Positions 17,405 through 27,287 of a stretch of DNA of 64,000 nucleotides are shown here, piece by piece. Each line of letters begins with the position of its first letter. The stretch's first letter is position 1. Position numbers and translations under genes: made by a program. The stretch is from Zobellella iuensis (GTDB lineage Bacteria; Pseudomonadota; Gammaproteobacteria; Enterobacterales; Aeromonadaceae): the NCBI RefSeq assembly GCF_016746085.1, contig NZ_JAERTZ010000030.1, positions 1 to 64,000 on the forward strand, written 5' to 3'. A model generated the notes under the pieces. The model saw nothing but the letters and a program-made list of their open reading frames with translations. It had not been told where the DNA came from and searched no databases.

Positions 17405-17782
17405 ATGCGCCTGACCGTATCTTGCCTCTCCCAGCTTCCCGAACAACACCGAGCCCACACCGCCTTGATCTTGCAGGCGACACCGCTGCCCGACCAGGCC
17501 CTGTTCTACCTCGCCACCTTCAACGACAGGGCGGTAGCCCTGGCCTGGCGTCAGCATGAACGGCTCGGCTTTATCGCGGTGCGCGACCTGACCCGCCGCC
17601 GGGGTATCGGCAGCGAATTGCTGCGCCAGGTAAGACAGGAGGCGAAGGCGGCGGGCCTGACCCGGCTCGAGTGCGATCCGGCGCAGGCGCCGGAAGCAGA
17701 GCGAGAGGGCCTCACCGCCTTTTTGCAGGGCCAGGGCTTCCGGCCCCGGGAAGGAGTGCTAAGCTGTTGCCTGTATGAATAA
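17405..17782 (+). CDS. panM: PanM-like acetyltransferase-fold protein (PanD maturation factor)
   Basis: A 125-residue GNAT-fold protein. VRDLTRRRGIGSELLRQV matches the acetyl-CoA loop of E. coli PanM/PanZ (VREVTRRRGVGQYLLEEV), and TAFLQGQGFRP matches its C-terminal TAFMQALGF. PanM binds acetyl-CoA and promotes self-cleavage of aspartate decarboxylase PanD, linking CoA levels to pantothenate synthesis. The start at 17405 has an AAGGA site; a longer frame adds six residues. No panD is present nearby. The assignment rests on motif matching by eye. Confidence 0.75.
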   Translation: MRLTVSCLSQLPEQHRAHTALILQATPLPDQALFYLATFNDRAVALAWRQHERLGFIAVRDLTRRRGIGSELLRQVRQEAKAAGLTRLECDPAQAPEAEREGLTAFLQGQGFRPREGVLSCCLYE

Positions 17783-17854
17783 AGGCTGAAAAAGACCAAA
17801 GAATAACAGCTTCTTGTTTGCGCAGCCCCAGGCCAACAACAGAAGGAAAGGGTA

Positions 17855-19231
<1,377 letters not shown>

Positions 19232-19400
19232 GCGCCCAAACGACCAGGGCCCGGCATCCGGGCTTGGTCACATCCTGCCAGCGGGTGGGCCGTGCCGCTC
19301 GGCCCCGGCCCTGCGGTAGCCGCTCACCCCCGCCCAACGCTCATGCCGAGCCAGGGCGGGCGGAACTCGGGTGAAGGCGGGTCCTGGCGCGCACAGCCGG

Positions 19401-19424
19401 AAAGCCCGTATGGCGGGCTTTTCT
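19401..19424 (+). terminator. Terminator between fumC and sseA
   Basis: Arms AAAGCCCG and CGGGCTTT with a 5-base loop; T run TTTTCTAT on the plus strand. The A run on the other side may let it also serve the convergent sseA. Confidence 0.75.
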
Positions 19425-19432
19425 ATGACTGG

Positions 19433-20290
19433 CTATTGGCCCTGGATCACCGGCAGTGTGCTCGAGCCGCCCCACTCCGCCCATGAACCGTCATAGACGG
19501 CAATTTCCTCGTGGCCGGCAATATGGGCCGCCAGCGCCACTATGGCGGCGGTGACGCCTGAGCCGCAACTGCAGATAAGCCGTTGATCCTGTGCCAGCAG
19601 GCCGGCCAGTTTCTGCTCCAGCACCGGCTTGGGCTGCATATGGCCTTGTGCCAGCAGCTCTCCGAATGGCAGGCAAAGGGCGCCCGGCATATGGCCCGGC
19701 CGCACGCCAGGGCGGGGATCCGGTGCTTCACCACTGAAGCGCTCGCGGCTGCGGGCGTCCAGCACCCGATAGCCCTCATCCCGCAATGCGGCTTCGACCT
19801 GGCCGGCGTCCGCAATCCAGACACTCTGCCGGCGGGCGACGAAGTGCCCGCCGGCAACCGGAGCCGGTTCGCCCTGCTCCAGGGGCAGCCCTGCCTCCAG
19901 CCAGGCGGGCAGGCCGCCATCCAGCACCGCCACCTGCTCATGCCCCATGGCCCTGAACATCCACCAGGCCCGGGGCGCGGAGAAGATGCCGCTGCTGTCA
20001 TAAACGACGATACTGTGGTGGTTATCTATACCCAGCTCCGCTGCCGAGCGGGAGAACAGGACTTCGTCGGGCAGCATATGCGGCAGGGGACTGTGGGGAT
20101 CCTTGATGCGATGATCGAAATCAAAGAAACGGGCACCGGGAATACGCTGACGGTGCCATTCCCGCTCGCCATCACGGTGGGCGGCGGGCATATGCCAGCT
20201 GGCGTCCAGCACCACCAGATCGGGATGGGTGAGATGTGCCGCCAGCCAGTCGAGGTCTACCAGCGCCGATGGCAATTCCAGTCTGTTCAT
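19433..20290 (-). CDS. sseA: 3-mercaptopyruvate sulfurtransferase
   Basis: A 285-residue tandem-rhodanese enzyme that moves sulfur from 3-mercaptopyruvate to thiols or cyanide. The N-terminal rhodanese domain is inactive. The C-terminal domain holds the catalytic loop CGSGVTA, the form typical of mercaptopyruvate rather than thiosulfate enzymes. Other blocks: VVLDASWHMP, RIPGARFFDFD, RVLDARSRERFSG, YDGSWAEWG. The start has AAGGAG 5 bases upstream. Confidence 0.93.
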   Translation of the reverse strand: MNRLELPSALVDLDWLAAHLTHPDLVVLDASWHMPAAHRDGEREWHRQRIPGARFFDFDHRIKDPHSPLPHMLPDEVLFSRSAAELGIDNHHSIVVYDSSGIFSAPRAWWMFRAMGHEQVAVLDGGLPAWLEAGLPLEQGEPAPVAGGHFVARRQSVWIADAGQVEAALRDEGYRVLDARSRERFSGEAPDPRPGVRPGHMPGALCLPFGELLAQGHMQPKPVLEQKLAGLLAQDQRLICSCGSGVTAAIVALAAHIAGHEEIAVYDGSWAEWGGSSTLPVIQGQ

Positions 20291-20391
20291 GATGACTCCT
20301 TTTATTAGACCATTTTATCCTAAGCGGCGATCTGTTCTGACGCCACGGTTTTTAAACCAGGGGAAGACCTTGCGATTTCCACTCTTCACCC

Positions 20392-20411
20392 TGTAAGAGA
20401 TCTCTCAATGT
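20392..20411 (+). promoter_or_regulatory. Candidate UvrY/GacA-type site upstream of CsrB-like RNA
   Basis: TGTAAG followed by a 6-base palindrome core and a degraded right arm (CTCAAT), within a perfect AGAGATCTCT dyad. The GacA/UvrY consensus is TGTAAG-N6-CTTACA; the left half is perfect and the right half matches 3 of 6. It lies about 165 bases before the inferred RNA start, like the distant UvrY site of E. coli csrB. Confidence 0.5.
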
Positions 20412-20474
20412 AGGGCTGGAGAAAACGTTTTTATATAGGGAATTTTACGGTAAAACACGTATTTTTCATTTTAT

Positions 20475-20487
20475 TATCAATGTGATA
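20475..20487 (+). promoter_or_regulatory. Candidate IHF site
   Basis: TATCAA-TGTG-ATA fits the IHF consensus WATCAA-N4-TTR with one mismatch, in an AT-rich stretch (about 20430-20500) between the UvrY-like site and the promoter. IHF assists csrB transcription in enterics. Confidence 0.4.
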
Positions 20488-20533
20488 TATGTTTTTGCAT
20501 GAATGAGTTGAACTTTTCTGCGAGTCTGGTGCC

Positions 20534-20561
20534 TTGAGGGATTCTCAAACTTCTCTATAGT
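20534..20561 (+). promoter_or_regulatory. Promoter of CsrB-like RNA
   Basis: -35 TTGAGG (20534-20539) and -10 TATAGT (20556-20561) with 16-base spacing, placing the transcript start near 20568. Confidence 0.7.
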
Positions 20562-20567
20562 TAGAAG

Positions 20568-20835
20568 GGCAAGGAGCAAGGAAGTCTGTCAGGAAGACGG
20601 GCTGCCAGGAAAGGCGAAAGGAACACCGCAGGATGCGGTAAGGGACACCTCCCAGGACGGAGACAGTCGAGCGGCTCAGGATGAACCGCGGTCAGGATGA
20701 CCAGGACACACCGACGGATCGGGAAGAGGAACACCTTAAGGATAAGGTAATGTCAAGGATTGCAGGGAGCAACTTGGTTTAAGGATTAACCATACGACAA
20801 CCCAAAAGGGGGTGACATGATGTCACCCCCTTTTT
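20568..20835 (+). ncRNA. csrB: CsrB/RsmB-type CsrA-sequestering small RNA
   Basis: A noncoding gap of about 570 bases holds a transcript unit of about 268 nt with promoter and terminator. It carries about 19 GGA motifs, many as AGGA/AAGGA. Several sit in the loop of a short hairpin, the arrangement that binds CsrA: CCGC-AGGAT-GCGG, GGTC-AGGAT-GACC, CCTT-AAGGAT-AAGG and GGTT..AAGGAT..AACC. Such RNAs titrate the translational regulator CsrA/RsmA and thereby control motility, glycogen, biofilm and carbon metabolism. The identification rests on motif density and architecture, not alignment. The exact 5' end is inferred. Confidence 0.88.
20804..20835 (+). terminator. Terminator of CsrB-like RNA
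   Basis: A perfect 10-bp stem GGGGGTGACA/TGTCACCCCC with a TGA loop, extended by an A run and T run, ending TTTTTCT. Confidence 0.93.
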
Positions 20836-20861
20836 CTATCTGCGATCTCCCGAGGAAAGCG

Positions 20862-21179
20862 ATGAGCGAGTGGATCCCGGTATATCAGGCGGCCAACAGC
20901 CTGGAGGCCCATACCCTGAAGGGCGCACTGGAAGTGGCCGGCATCGAGGTCTGTCTGCAGGGCGAGGCTCTCTCTGGTGCCTTGGGGGAACTGCCGATGA
21001 ACGCGGTGGAAGTGACCCTGCTTATCCACCCCCGGGATCTGGAGCTAAGCCGCCTTATACTGGAAAAATATCGGCGGGGGAGCCCTGGCTCCTGGCGGTG
21101 CCGGCGCTGCGGAGAGAGCAACGCCGCCAGTTTCGAGATCTGCTGGCAGTGCGGACACGAGTCCGACACCGAAGAATAA
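20862..21179 (+). CDS. DUF2007 protein with C-terminal zinc ribbon
   Basis: A 105-residue protein. The first 70 residues form the DUF2007 'putative signal transducing' fold (WIPVYQAANSLEAHTLKGALEVAGIEV). A C-terminal zinc ribbon follows, with CRRCGESN and CWQCGHES giving two CxxC pairs. The start at 20862 has GAGGAAAG upstream and lies 27 bases after the small-RNA terminator. Function is unknown; DUF2007 resembles the PII-like ferredoxin fold. The adjacency to the CsrB-like RNA may be incidental. Confidence 0.85.
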   Translation: MSEWIPVYQAANSLEAHTLKGALEVAGIEVCLQGEALSGALGELPMNAVEVTLLIHPRDLELSRLILEKYRRGSPGSWRCRRCGESNAASFEICWQCGHESDTEE

Positions 21180-21185
21180 CGCCCG

Positions 21186-21467
21186 TTAGCGCGCCTGCTC
21201 CATCAGCTCCTTCAAGCGGGCACGATGGCGATGCATGGCAAAAGAACCGAATACCAGCACCTCCAGGTAGTCTTTCAGGGTGGGGCCGAGCAGTTGGGCC
21301 GCCTGCTTGAGCATCAGCATCTGCAGCAGGTGCATGAACAGTACCACGCCGCCCAGGATCATCGGCATGGAGCCGACCTCCTCGATCTCGGGCCCGGTCA
21401 GCGCATAGATAATGCCAGCCCAGAACACCAGCATGACCAGCCGCATCAGTATATTCAACACCTTCAT
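21186..21467 (-). CDS. yhhL: DUF1145 inner-membrane protein YhhL
   Basis: A 93-residue protein with two membrane spans (about residues 3-22 and 34-52) and a basic C-terminal tail (HRHRARLKELMEQAR). It overlaps the rsmD stop by 4 bases (ATGA), so it is translationally coupled, the same rsmD-yhhL pairing as in E. coli. Function is unknown. Confidence 0.87.
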   Translation of the reverse strand: MKVLNILMRLVMLVFWAGIIYALTGPEIEEVGSMPMILGGVVLFMHLLQMLMLKQAAQLLGPTLKDYLEVLVFGSFAMHRHRARLKELMEQAR

Positions 21468-22060
21468 TCCACATGCTCCCGTTGATAAAGTTGATAACAG
21501 ACCTGACCGGCCTGCTTGTCTTTCAGCAACCGCCAGTTGGCGGGCAATGGCGGGGAAGCGGGTCCTTGCTCCCGCTCGATATAGATTTTGGCTGCATCGC
21601 TCAGCCAGCCGGCCTGCTCCAGCCATCTGCAGGCAGCCGGTAGCAGCTCCCGGTGAAACGGCGGATCCAGAAACACCAGATCGAAGGGGGTTGCAGGCGT
21701 TTGCAGATAATCGAGGGCATCGGCATTGACCACTTCCCCCCGGGCTCCGGGCAGGCTGGCCAGATTACGCCGCAACTGCTGCGCCACTTTAGCGTCTTGT
21801 TCCACCAGCACGACTTCGGCGGCGCCGCGCGACAGGGCCTCGAAACCCAGGCTGCCGCTGCCGGCGAACAGATCGAGACAGCGACAACCGCGGATGTCGA
21901 ACATCAGCCAGTTGAACAGCGTTTCCTTTACCCGGTCTGAGGTAGGTCTGAGTCCTTCACTGTTGAGCACCGGCAGCTTGCGGCCCCGCCACTGACCACC
22001 GATCAGGCGAATCTGCCCCGGGCCCGAGGCGGTGGCACCACCCGTTTTTGCTTTTGCCAT
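21464..22060 (-). CDS. rsmD: 16S rRNA (guanine966-N2)-methyltransferase
   Basis: A 198-residue SAM-dependent enzyme that methylates G966 of 16S rRNA in the 30S subunit. Seen: IRLIGGQWRGRKLPV, RPTSDRVKETLFNWL, the SAM motif LDLFAGSGSLGFEALSRGA and the catalytic block FLDPPFHRE (D/NPPF). It is divergent from ftsY with 132 bases between starts, a conserved arrangement. Confidence 0.96.
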   Translation of the reverse strand: MAKAKTGGATASGPGQIRLIGGQWRGRKLPVLNSEGLRPTSDRVKETLFNWLMFDIRGCRCLDLFAGSGSLGFEALSRGAAEVVLVEQDAKVAQQLRRNLASLPGARGEVVNADALDYLQTPATPFDLVFLDPPFHRELLPAACRWLEQAGWLSDAAKIYIEREQGPASPPLPANWRLLKDKQAGQVCYQLYQREHVE

Positions 22061-22192
22061 CTCGTTTCGCCGTCTTTCAATAAAATGCTAGTATAAGGCG
22101 GTTTTGCACCCCTAAGGGGCGGGTATTCTAATGAAGGGGCCGGGCAACGGCCAGAACTAATCTCCTCCCCGATACAAGCGAGTAAGAGCAGG

Positions 22193-23875
22193 ATGGCGAA
22201 AAAAGGTTTTTTCTCTTGGCTGGGCTTTGGCAAGAACAAAGAAGAGCAGCGGGACACAGCAGAAGAACAACAGGCGACGGAGCAGTCGGCCATTGCGCCG
22301 GAGGCCGAAGCCGGCGTGGCGGAGGTAGAAGGAGCTCTGGCCGAACGGGAGGCGGAAGAACAGGCCCGTCTGGCGGCGGAAGCCGAAGCCGCAGAGCAGG
22401 CCCGGTTGGCAGCGGAAGCCGAAGCCGCGGAGCAGGCCCGGCAGGCGGCGGAAGCCGAAGCCGCGGAGCAGGCCCGGCAGGCGGCGGAAGCCGAAGCCGC
22501 GGAGCAGGCCCGGTTGGCGGCGGAAGCCGAAGCCGCGGAGCAGGCCCGGTTGGCGGCGGCAGCCGAGGCCGCGGAGCAGGCCCGGTTGGCGGCGGAAGCC
22601 GAAGCGGCGGAGCAGGCCCGCCTGGCGGCGGCAGCCGAAGCGGCGGAGCAGGCCCGTCTGGCGGCGGCAGCCGAAGCGGCGGAGCAGGCCCGCCTGGCGG
22701 CGGCAGCCGAAGCGGCGGAGCAGGCCCGCCTGGCGGCGGCAGCCGAAGCGGCGGAGCAGGCCCGTCTGGCGGCGGCAGCCGAAGCGGCGGAGCAGGCCCG
22801 CCTGGCGGCGGAAGCCGCCGTGCGGGCAGAGGAAGAAGCTCGACAAGCCGTAGAAGAAGAGGCCCGTCTGGCGGCCGAAGAGGAAGCGGCAGAGCAAGCC
22901 CGGTTGGCCGAGGAAGCCGCCCGGGCCGAGGCGGAAGCGGCCAAGGCGCCCAAGCCGGGCTTCTTTGCCCGCCTCAGGCAGGGCCTGCTCAAGACCCGGC
23001 AGAACCTGGGGTCCGGTTTCTTCGGTCTGTTCCGCGGCAAGAAGATCGACGACGAGCTGTTCGAGGAGCTGGAAACCCAGCTGCTCACCGCCGATCTGGG
23101 GGTGGAAACCACCATGTCGATCATCGACAACCTGACCCGTCAGGCCAGCCGTCGCCAGTTGAAGGACGGCGAAGCGCTGTACGAGCTGCTGAAGGAGGAA
23201 ATGGGCGAGATCCTGGCCAAGGTGGACAAGCCCCTGGTGATCGACGGCGAACACCAGCCCTATGTGATCCTGATGGTGGGCGTCAACGGCGTGGGCAAGA
23301 CCACCACCATCGGCAAGCTGGCGCGCCAGTTCCAGGCCGAAGGCAAATCGGTGATGCTGGCCGCCGGCGATACCTTCCGTGCCGCGGCGGTGGAGCAGCT
23401 GCAGGTGTGGGGCGAGCGCAACCGGATACCGGTGATCGCGCAGCACACCGGCGCCGACGCCGCCTCGGTGATCTTCGATGCGGTGCAGGCGGCCAAGGCG
23501 CGCAAGATAGACGTGCTGATTGCCGACACCGCCGGGCGCCTGCAGAACAAGGCGCACCTGATGGAGGAGCTGAAGAAAATCGTGCGGGTGATGCAGAAGG
23601 TGGATGCCGCCGCGCCGCACGAGATCATGCTGACCCTGGACGCGGGCACCGGCCAGAACGCCCTGAGCCAGGCCAAGATCTTCAACGAGGCCGTGCCCAT
23701 CACCGGTATTACCCTGAGCAAGCTGGACGGTACCGCCAAGGGCGGGGTGATCTTTGCGGTGGCCGACAAGTTTGGTATTCCTATCCGCTACATCGGGGTG
23801 GGCGAGAAAATCGACGACTTGCGCCCCTTCAACTCAAAAGACTTTATCGACGCTCTCTTTAGCCGGGAAGAATAA
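22193..23875 (+). CDS. ftsY: Signal recognition particle receptor FtsY
   Basis: A 560-residue SRP GTPase that docks ribosome-SRP complexes at the membrane. The N-terminus has a lipid-binding amphipathic start (KKGFFSWLGFGKNKE). Then comes a very long acidic/alanine A-domain (about 55-255) built from 12-residue repeats. The NG domain follows from about 258, with GVNGVGKTTTIGKLA (G1, near residue 363), DTFRAAAVEQL, DTAGRLQNKAHLMEEL and LSKLDGTAKGG. The NG domain is intact. It is the first gene of ftsY-ftsE-ftsX-rpoH, and its stop abuts the ftsE start. Confidence 0.96.
   Translation: MAKKGFFSWLGFGKNKEEQRDTAEEQQATEQSAIAPEAEAGVAEVEGALAEREAEEQARLAAEAEAAEQARLAAEAEAAEQARQAAEAEAAEQARQAAEAEAAEQARLAAEAEAAEQARLAAAAEAAEQARLAAEAEAAEQARLAAAAEAAEQARLAAAAEAAEQARLAAAAEAAEQARLAAAAEAAEQARLAAAAEAAEQARLAAEAAVRAEEEARQAVEEEARLAAEEEAAEQARLAEEAARAEAEAAKAPKPGFFARLRQGLLKTRQNLGSGFFGLFRGKKIDDELFEELETQLLTADLGVETTMSIIDNLTRQASRRQLKDGEALYELLKEEMGEILAKVDKPLVIDGEHQPYVILMVGVNGVGKTTTIGKLARQFQAEGKSVMLAAGDTFRAAAVEQLQVWGERNRIPVIAQHTGADAASVIFDAVQAAKARKIDVLIADTAGRLQNKAHLMEELKKIVRVMQKVDAAAPHEIMLTLDAGTGQNALSQAKIFNEAVPITGITLSKLDGTAKGGVIFAVADKFGIPIRYIGVGEKIDDLRPFNSKDFIDALFSREE
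22366..22812 (+). repeat. 36-bp tandem repeats in the ftsY A-domain
   Basis: About 12 to 13 in-frame copies of a 36-base unit encode EQARLAAEAEAA, with variants EQARQAAEAEAA and EQARLAAAAEAA. The later copies (22580-22800) are nearly identical at the DNA level, suggesting recent expansion by slippage or unequal recombination. The unit length preserves the frame and would form one long charged helix. Confidence 0.92.
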
Positions 23876-24541
23876 ATGATCCGCTTCGAGCAGGTTAGCA
23901 AGGTATACAGCGGCGGCTTTCAGGCCCTGCAGAGGGTCAGCTTTCACCTCCAGAAAGGAGAAATGGCGTACCTGACCGGCCATTCCGGCGCCGGCAAGAG
24001 TACCCTGCTCAAGCTGATCAGCGTGATGGAGCGACCTACCGACGGCCAGGTCTTTTTCAATGGCCAGGACGTCAGCCGCATCCGCCGGGGCGATATTCCC
24101 TATGTGCGCCGGCGTATCGGCATGATTTTTCAGGATCATCACCTGATCAATGCCCGCACCGTGTTCGACAACGTGGCGCTGCCGCTGGTGATCGAGGGCT
24201 ACAGCCACCAGGATATCCGCCGGCGGGTATCGGCGGCGCTCGACAAGGTCGGCCTGCACGGCAAGGATCGCTATTTTCCACCGATGCTTTCCGGCGGCGA
24301 GCAGCAGCGGGTCGGCATCGCCCGGGCCATCGTCAACAAGCCGTCGTTGCTGCTGGCGGACGAACCCACCGGTAACCTGGATCCGGAGCTGTCGATGGAG
24401 ATACTGCGCCTGTTCGAGGCCTTCAACCGGGTGGGGGTGAGCGTGCTGATCGCCACCCACGACACCGGCCTTATCAATTCCCTGCGTTACCGCACCCTGA
24501 CCCTGAACGCCGGTCGTATGCAGGCGGAGGAGCCCGCATGA
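23876..24541 (+). CDS. ftsE: Cell-division ABC transporter ATPase FtsE
   Basis: A 221-residue ABC ATPase. Walker A GHSGAGKST, signature LSGGEQQRVGIARA, Walker B LLLADEPTGNLD and the switch histidine in ATHD are present. With FtsX it transmits ATP-driven signals across the inner membrane to EnvC (encoded at 15761) to control septal amidases. It starts right after the ftsY stop and overlaps ftsX by 4 bases. Confidence 0.96.
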   Translation: MIRFEQVSKVYSGGFQALQRVSFHLQKGEMAYLTGHSGAGKSTLLKLISVMERPTDGQVFFNGQDVSRIRRGDIPYVRRRIGMIFQDHHLINARTVFDNVALPLVIEGYSHQDIRRRVSAALDKVGLHGKDRYFPPMLSGGEQQRVGIARAIVNKPSLLLADEPTGNLDPELSMEILRLFEAFNRVGVSVLIATHDTGLINSLRYRTLTLNAGRMQAEEPA

Positions 24542-25491
24542 GCAAGCAAGGACACAAACTGGCCTGGCCCCAGCGGCTGGCCATGTACTGGGTGGATCAC
24601 CTGCGCCAGCTGTTCGCCAGTCTGGGGGAGTTGTGGCGTACCCCCCTGAGTTCGCTGATGACCATAGCGGTACTGGGGGTCAGCCTGGCGTTGCCGGCCA
24701 GTTTTTATGTGCTGCTGAAAAATGCCGAGTCGGTGAGCCAGTTCTGGCAGAGCCAGGCCCAGATCAGCCTCTACCTGCAGCAGGGGGTCAACGCGGCCCA
24801 GATCACCGACTTGCAACAACGCCTGGGGGGAATGGAAGAGATCGACAAGATCACCTACATCAGCCCCGAGCAGGGCCTGTCTGATTTCAGCGGCGCCGCC
24901 GGCTTTGCCGAGGCGCTGTCGCTGCTGGAGGACAATCCCCTGCCCGCGGTGTTTATCCTCAATCTGTCGGAAAGCGGCCGGGTGCCGGAAGCGGCCGAGC
25001 TGTTGCTGGCCGATATACACGCCGAGCCGGCGGTCGCTACGGCCCGGCTGGACATGGCCTGGCTGGCCCGCTTGTCGGGCATAGTGGACCTGCTGCGCCA
25101 GGCGGTGGTGGGCATGGCGGTGTTGCTGCTGGCCGGGGTGCTGCTGGTGGTGAGCAATACCCTGCGGCTCAATATTCTCAACTGCCGTTACGAAATTGAA
25201 GTGATGAAGCTGGTGGGGGCGACCGAGGGATTCATCCAGCGGCCGTTTTTATATGTCGGCCTGTGGTACGGCATTATCGGCGGCCTGCTGGCCTGGTGGC
25301 TGACCCTGGTGATGGTGTTCTGGCTCAGCCACAAGGTCAATGCCCTGGCCGCCCTGTACCAGAGCGACTTCCACCTGCTGGGGCTGGGCTTGCGGGAAAG
25401 CCTGTGGCTGATCCTGACCGGCACCCTGCTCAGCCTGCTGGCTTCCGGCTTTTCGGTGCGACGCCATATCAGGGCGATAGAGCCGGGCTGA
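24538..25491 (+). CDS. ftsX: Cell-division protein FtsX
   Basis: A 317-residue inner-membrane partner of FtsE with four membrane segments (about residues 42-62, 188-208, 240-262 and 285-305) and a periplasmic domain after the first span (about 65-180) that binds EnvC. Family blocks are LWRTPLSSLMTIAVLGVSLALP and NCRYEIEVMKLVGAT. It is coupled to ftsE through an ATGA overlap. Length is normal for gammaproteobacterial FtsX of the shorter type. Confidence 0.95.
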   Translation: MSKQGHKLAWPQRLAMYWVDHLRQLFASLGELWRTPLSSLMTIAVLGVSLALPASFYVLLKNAESVSQFWQSQAQISLYLQQGVNAAQITDLQQRLGGMEEIDKITYISPEQGLSDFSGAAGFAEALSLLEDNPLPAVFILNLSESGRVPEAAELLLADIHAEPAVATARLDMAWLARLSGIVDLLRQAVVGMAVLLLAGVLLVVSNTLRLNILNCRYEIEVMKLVGATEGFIQRPFLYVGLWYGIIGGLLAWWLTLVMVFWLSHKVNALAALYQSDFHLLGLGLRESLWLILTGTLLSLLASGFSVRRHIRAIEPG

Positions 25492-25541
25492 ACCTTTACC
25501 GCTGTTTGTGGTCTGAAATGGGCAGCGAAAGGCGATCCGGC

Positions 25542-25569
25542 TTGACATTTAGTATAAGATAAATACATT
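25542..25569 (+). promoter_or_regulatory. Candidate rpoH promoter
   Basis: A consensus -35 TTGACA (25542-25547) and a weaker -10 TACATT (25564-25569) with 16-base spacing lie in the 161-base ftsX-rpoH gap. E. coli rpoH has several promoters in the equivalent gap. Confidence 0.5.
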
Positions 25570-25652
25570 TTCCGCAGCCCGTTGCCTACGGAACCAGACA
25601 ACCCAGGTCATTGCAGGGTGCGAACCGCAGCCGTTTGATACGGAGTCATGTA

Positions 25653-26525
25653 ATGAACACGAGTTTGATGACGACAGATTTTCAGCGCCATTTTTCCCTG
25701 GTCCCCCAGGGCAGCCTGGAGGCCTATATCCAGGCGGTGAATACCATTCCCGTGCTCAGCGCGGAAGAAGAAAAATCATTGGCCGAACGGCTGCAGAATG
25801 ACGGCGATCTCGGTGCCGCCCGTAGCTTGATCATGTCCCATCTGCGCTTTGTGGTGCACATCGCCAAGAGCTATTCCGGCTATGGCCTGCCCCAGGCGGA
25901 TTTGATCCAGGAAGGCAATATCGGCCTGATGAAGGCGGTCAAGCGCTTCGACCCCACGGTGGGCGTGCGCCTGGTGTCCTTCGCGGTACACTGGATCAAG
26001 GCCGAGATCCACGAATATGTGCTGCGTAACTGGCGGGTGGTCAAGGTGGCCACCACCAAGGCCCAGCGCAAGCTGTTCTTCAACCTGCGCAAGTCCAAGA
26101 AGCGGCTGGGCTGGTTCAACCAGCAGGAAGTAGAAACCGTCGCCCAGGACCTGGGGGTGTCGCCCACCGAGGTGCTGGAGATGGAGTCGCGCATGAGCGC
26201 CCAGGATCAGGCCTTCGACCTGGCCTCCGATGACGACGACAAGGACACCAGTTTCTCGCCGGTGCATTATCTGGAAGACAAGAGCTCGGATGTGGCCCAC
26301 CAGGTGGAAGAGGCGAACTGGGAAGAGAGCGCCAACCGTCGTTTACGCGCCGCCCTGTCCGCCCTCGATGAGCGCAGCCAGCGTATCATCCAGGCCCGCT
26401 GGCTGGACGAAGACGACAAGACCACGCTGCAGAGCCTGGCCGACGAGTACGGGGTCTCCGCCGAGCGCATTCGCCAGCTGGAGAAAACCGCATTGAAAAA
26501 ACTCAAGGCCGCCATGGATGCCTGA
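25653..26525 (+). CDS. rpoH: Heat-shock sigma factor RpoH (sigma-32)
   Basis: A 290-residue sigma-70 family factor directing RNA polymerase to heat-shock promoters. Region 2 has [19 protein letters not shown] and region 4 has [13 protein letters not shown]. The RpoH-specific box [15 protein letters not shown], used in core binding and in FtsH/DnaK control, is present. The start at 25653 has CGGAG upstream. The ftsYEX-rpoH order is conserved. I could not establish a thermosensor fold in the mRNA by eye. Confidence 0.97.
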   Translation: MNTSLMTTDFQRHFSLVPQGSLEAYIQAVNTIPVLSAEEEKSLAERLQNDGDLGAARSLIMSHLRFVVHIAKSYSGYGLPQADLIQEGNIGLMKAVKRFDPTVGVRLVSFAVHWIKAEIHEYVLRNWRVVKVATTKAQRKLFFNLRKSKKRLGWFNQQEVETVAQDLGVSPTEVLEMESRMSAQDQAFDLASDDDDKDTSFSPVHYLEDKSSDVAHQVEEANWEESANRRLRAALSALDERSQRIIQARWLDEDDKTTLQSLADEYGVSAERIRQLEKTALKKLKAAMDA

Positions 26526-26543
26526 GCGATAACAAATCAGTGG

Positions 26544-26568
26544 AAAAGGCCCCGATGGGGCCTTTTTT
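26544..26568 (+). terminator. rpoH terminator
   Basis: AAAAGGCCCC-GAT-GGGGCCTTTTTT, 18 bases after the rpoH stop. Confidence 0.92.
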
Positions 26569-26607
26569 CCGTGAGCATATCAACCATTGGAAAGCAGGAT
26601 AGCCCCC

Positions 26608-27258
26608 ATGAAAATTCTGAAGCATCTGTTCGACAACAACCGGGAATGGGCCGAACAAATCAAGGCCGAAGACCCGACGTTCTTCGAGAAGCTGTCACTG
26701 CAGCAGGCCCCCGAATACCTGTGGATCGGCTGCTCCGACAGCCGGGTACCCGCCAACCAGCTCACCGGGCTGCTGCCCGGCGATGTGTTCGTGCACCGCA
26801 ACGTGGCCAACCTGGTGGTGCATACGGACTTCAACTGCCTGTCGGTGGTACAATACGCCGTCGAAGCGCTCAAGGTGAAACACATCATCGTCTGCGGCCA
26901 CTACGGCTGCGGCGGCGTCCTGGCCGCCATGCAGAACAAGGAGCTGGGGCTGATCGACAACTGGCTGCGCAATATCAAGGACATCTACTACAAACACCAG
27001 GAAGCGCTGGAAGCGATAGAAGACCAGCAGGTGCGGGAAGACTACATGTGCGAGCTGAACGTGGTGGAGCAGGTGGCCAACCTGTGCCACACCACCATAG
27101 TGCAGAACGCCTGGAAACGCGGCCAGCCGCTGTCGGTGCACGGCTGGGTGTACGGCATCAAGGACGGCAAGCTGCACGATCTGGACGTGTGCGTGACCGG
27201 GGTGGAGCAGCTCCCCGACGTCTACCGCATCTTCCGCCAGCGGATCCTGGGTAAATAG
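26608..27258 (+). CDS. can: Beta-class carbonic anhydrase
   Basis: A 216-residue zinc enzyme interconverting CO2 and bicarbonate, which supplies bicarbonate to carboxylases. Zinc ligands are visible in CSDSR and HYGCGG. The N-terminus [18 protein letters not shown] and [12 protein letters not shown]-type block (here [12 protein letters not shown]) match E. coli Can. The start at 26608 gives the typical length. Confidence 0.95.
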   Translation: MKILKHLFDNNREWAEQIKAEDPTFFEKLSLQQAPEYLWIGCSDSRVPANQLTGLLPGDVFVHRNVANLVVHTDFNCLSVVQYAVEALKVKHIIVCGHYGCGGVLAAMQNKELGLIDNWLRNIKDIYYKHQEALEAIEDQQVREDYMCELNVVEQVANLCHTTIVQNAWKRGQPLSVHGWVYGIKDGKLHDLDVCVTGVEQLPDVYRIFRQRILGK

Positions 27259-27287
27259 CGACTATCTGAATTATTTAGGAAAACTCC

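Noticed and set aside
22366-22812. CRISPR array
   Set aside because: The repeats are direct, contiguous, lack spacers and keep the ftsY frame.
22216-23862. 548-codon Gly/Arg-rich frame overlapping ftsY
   Set aside because: It is the +2 reading of the ftsY repeats; the collagen-like pattern comes from the 36-bp unit, not a separate gene.
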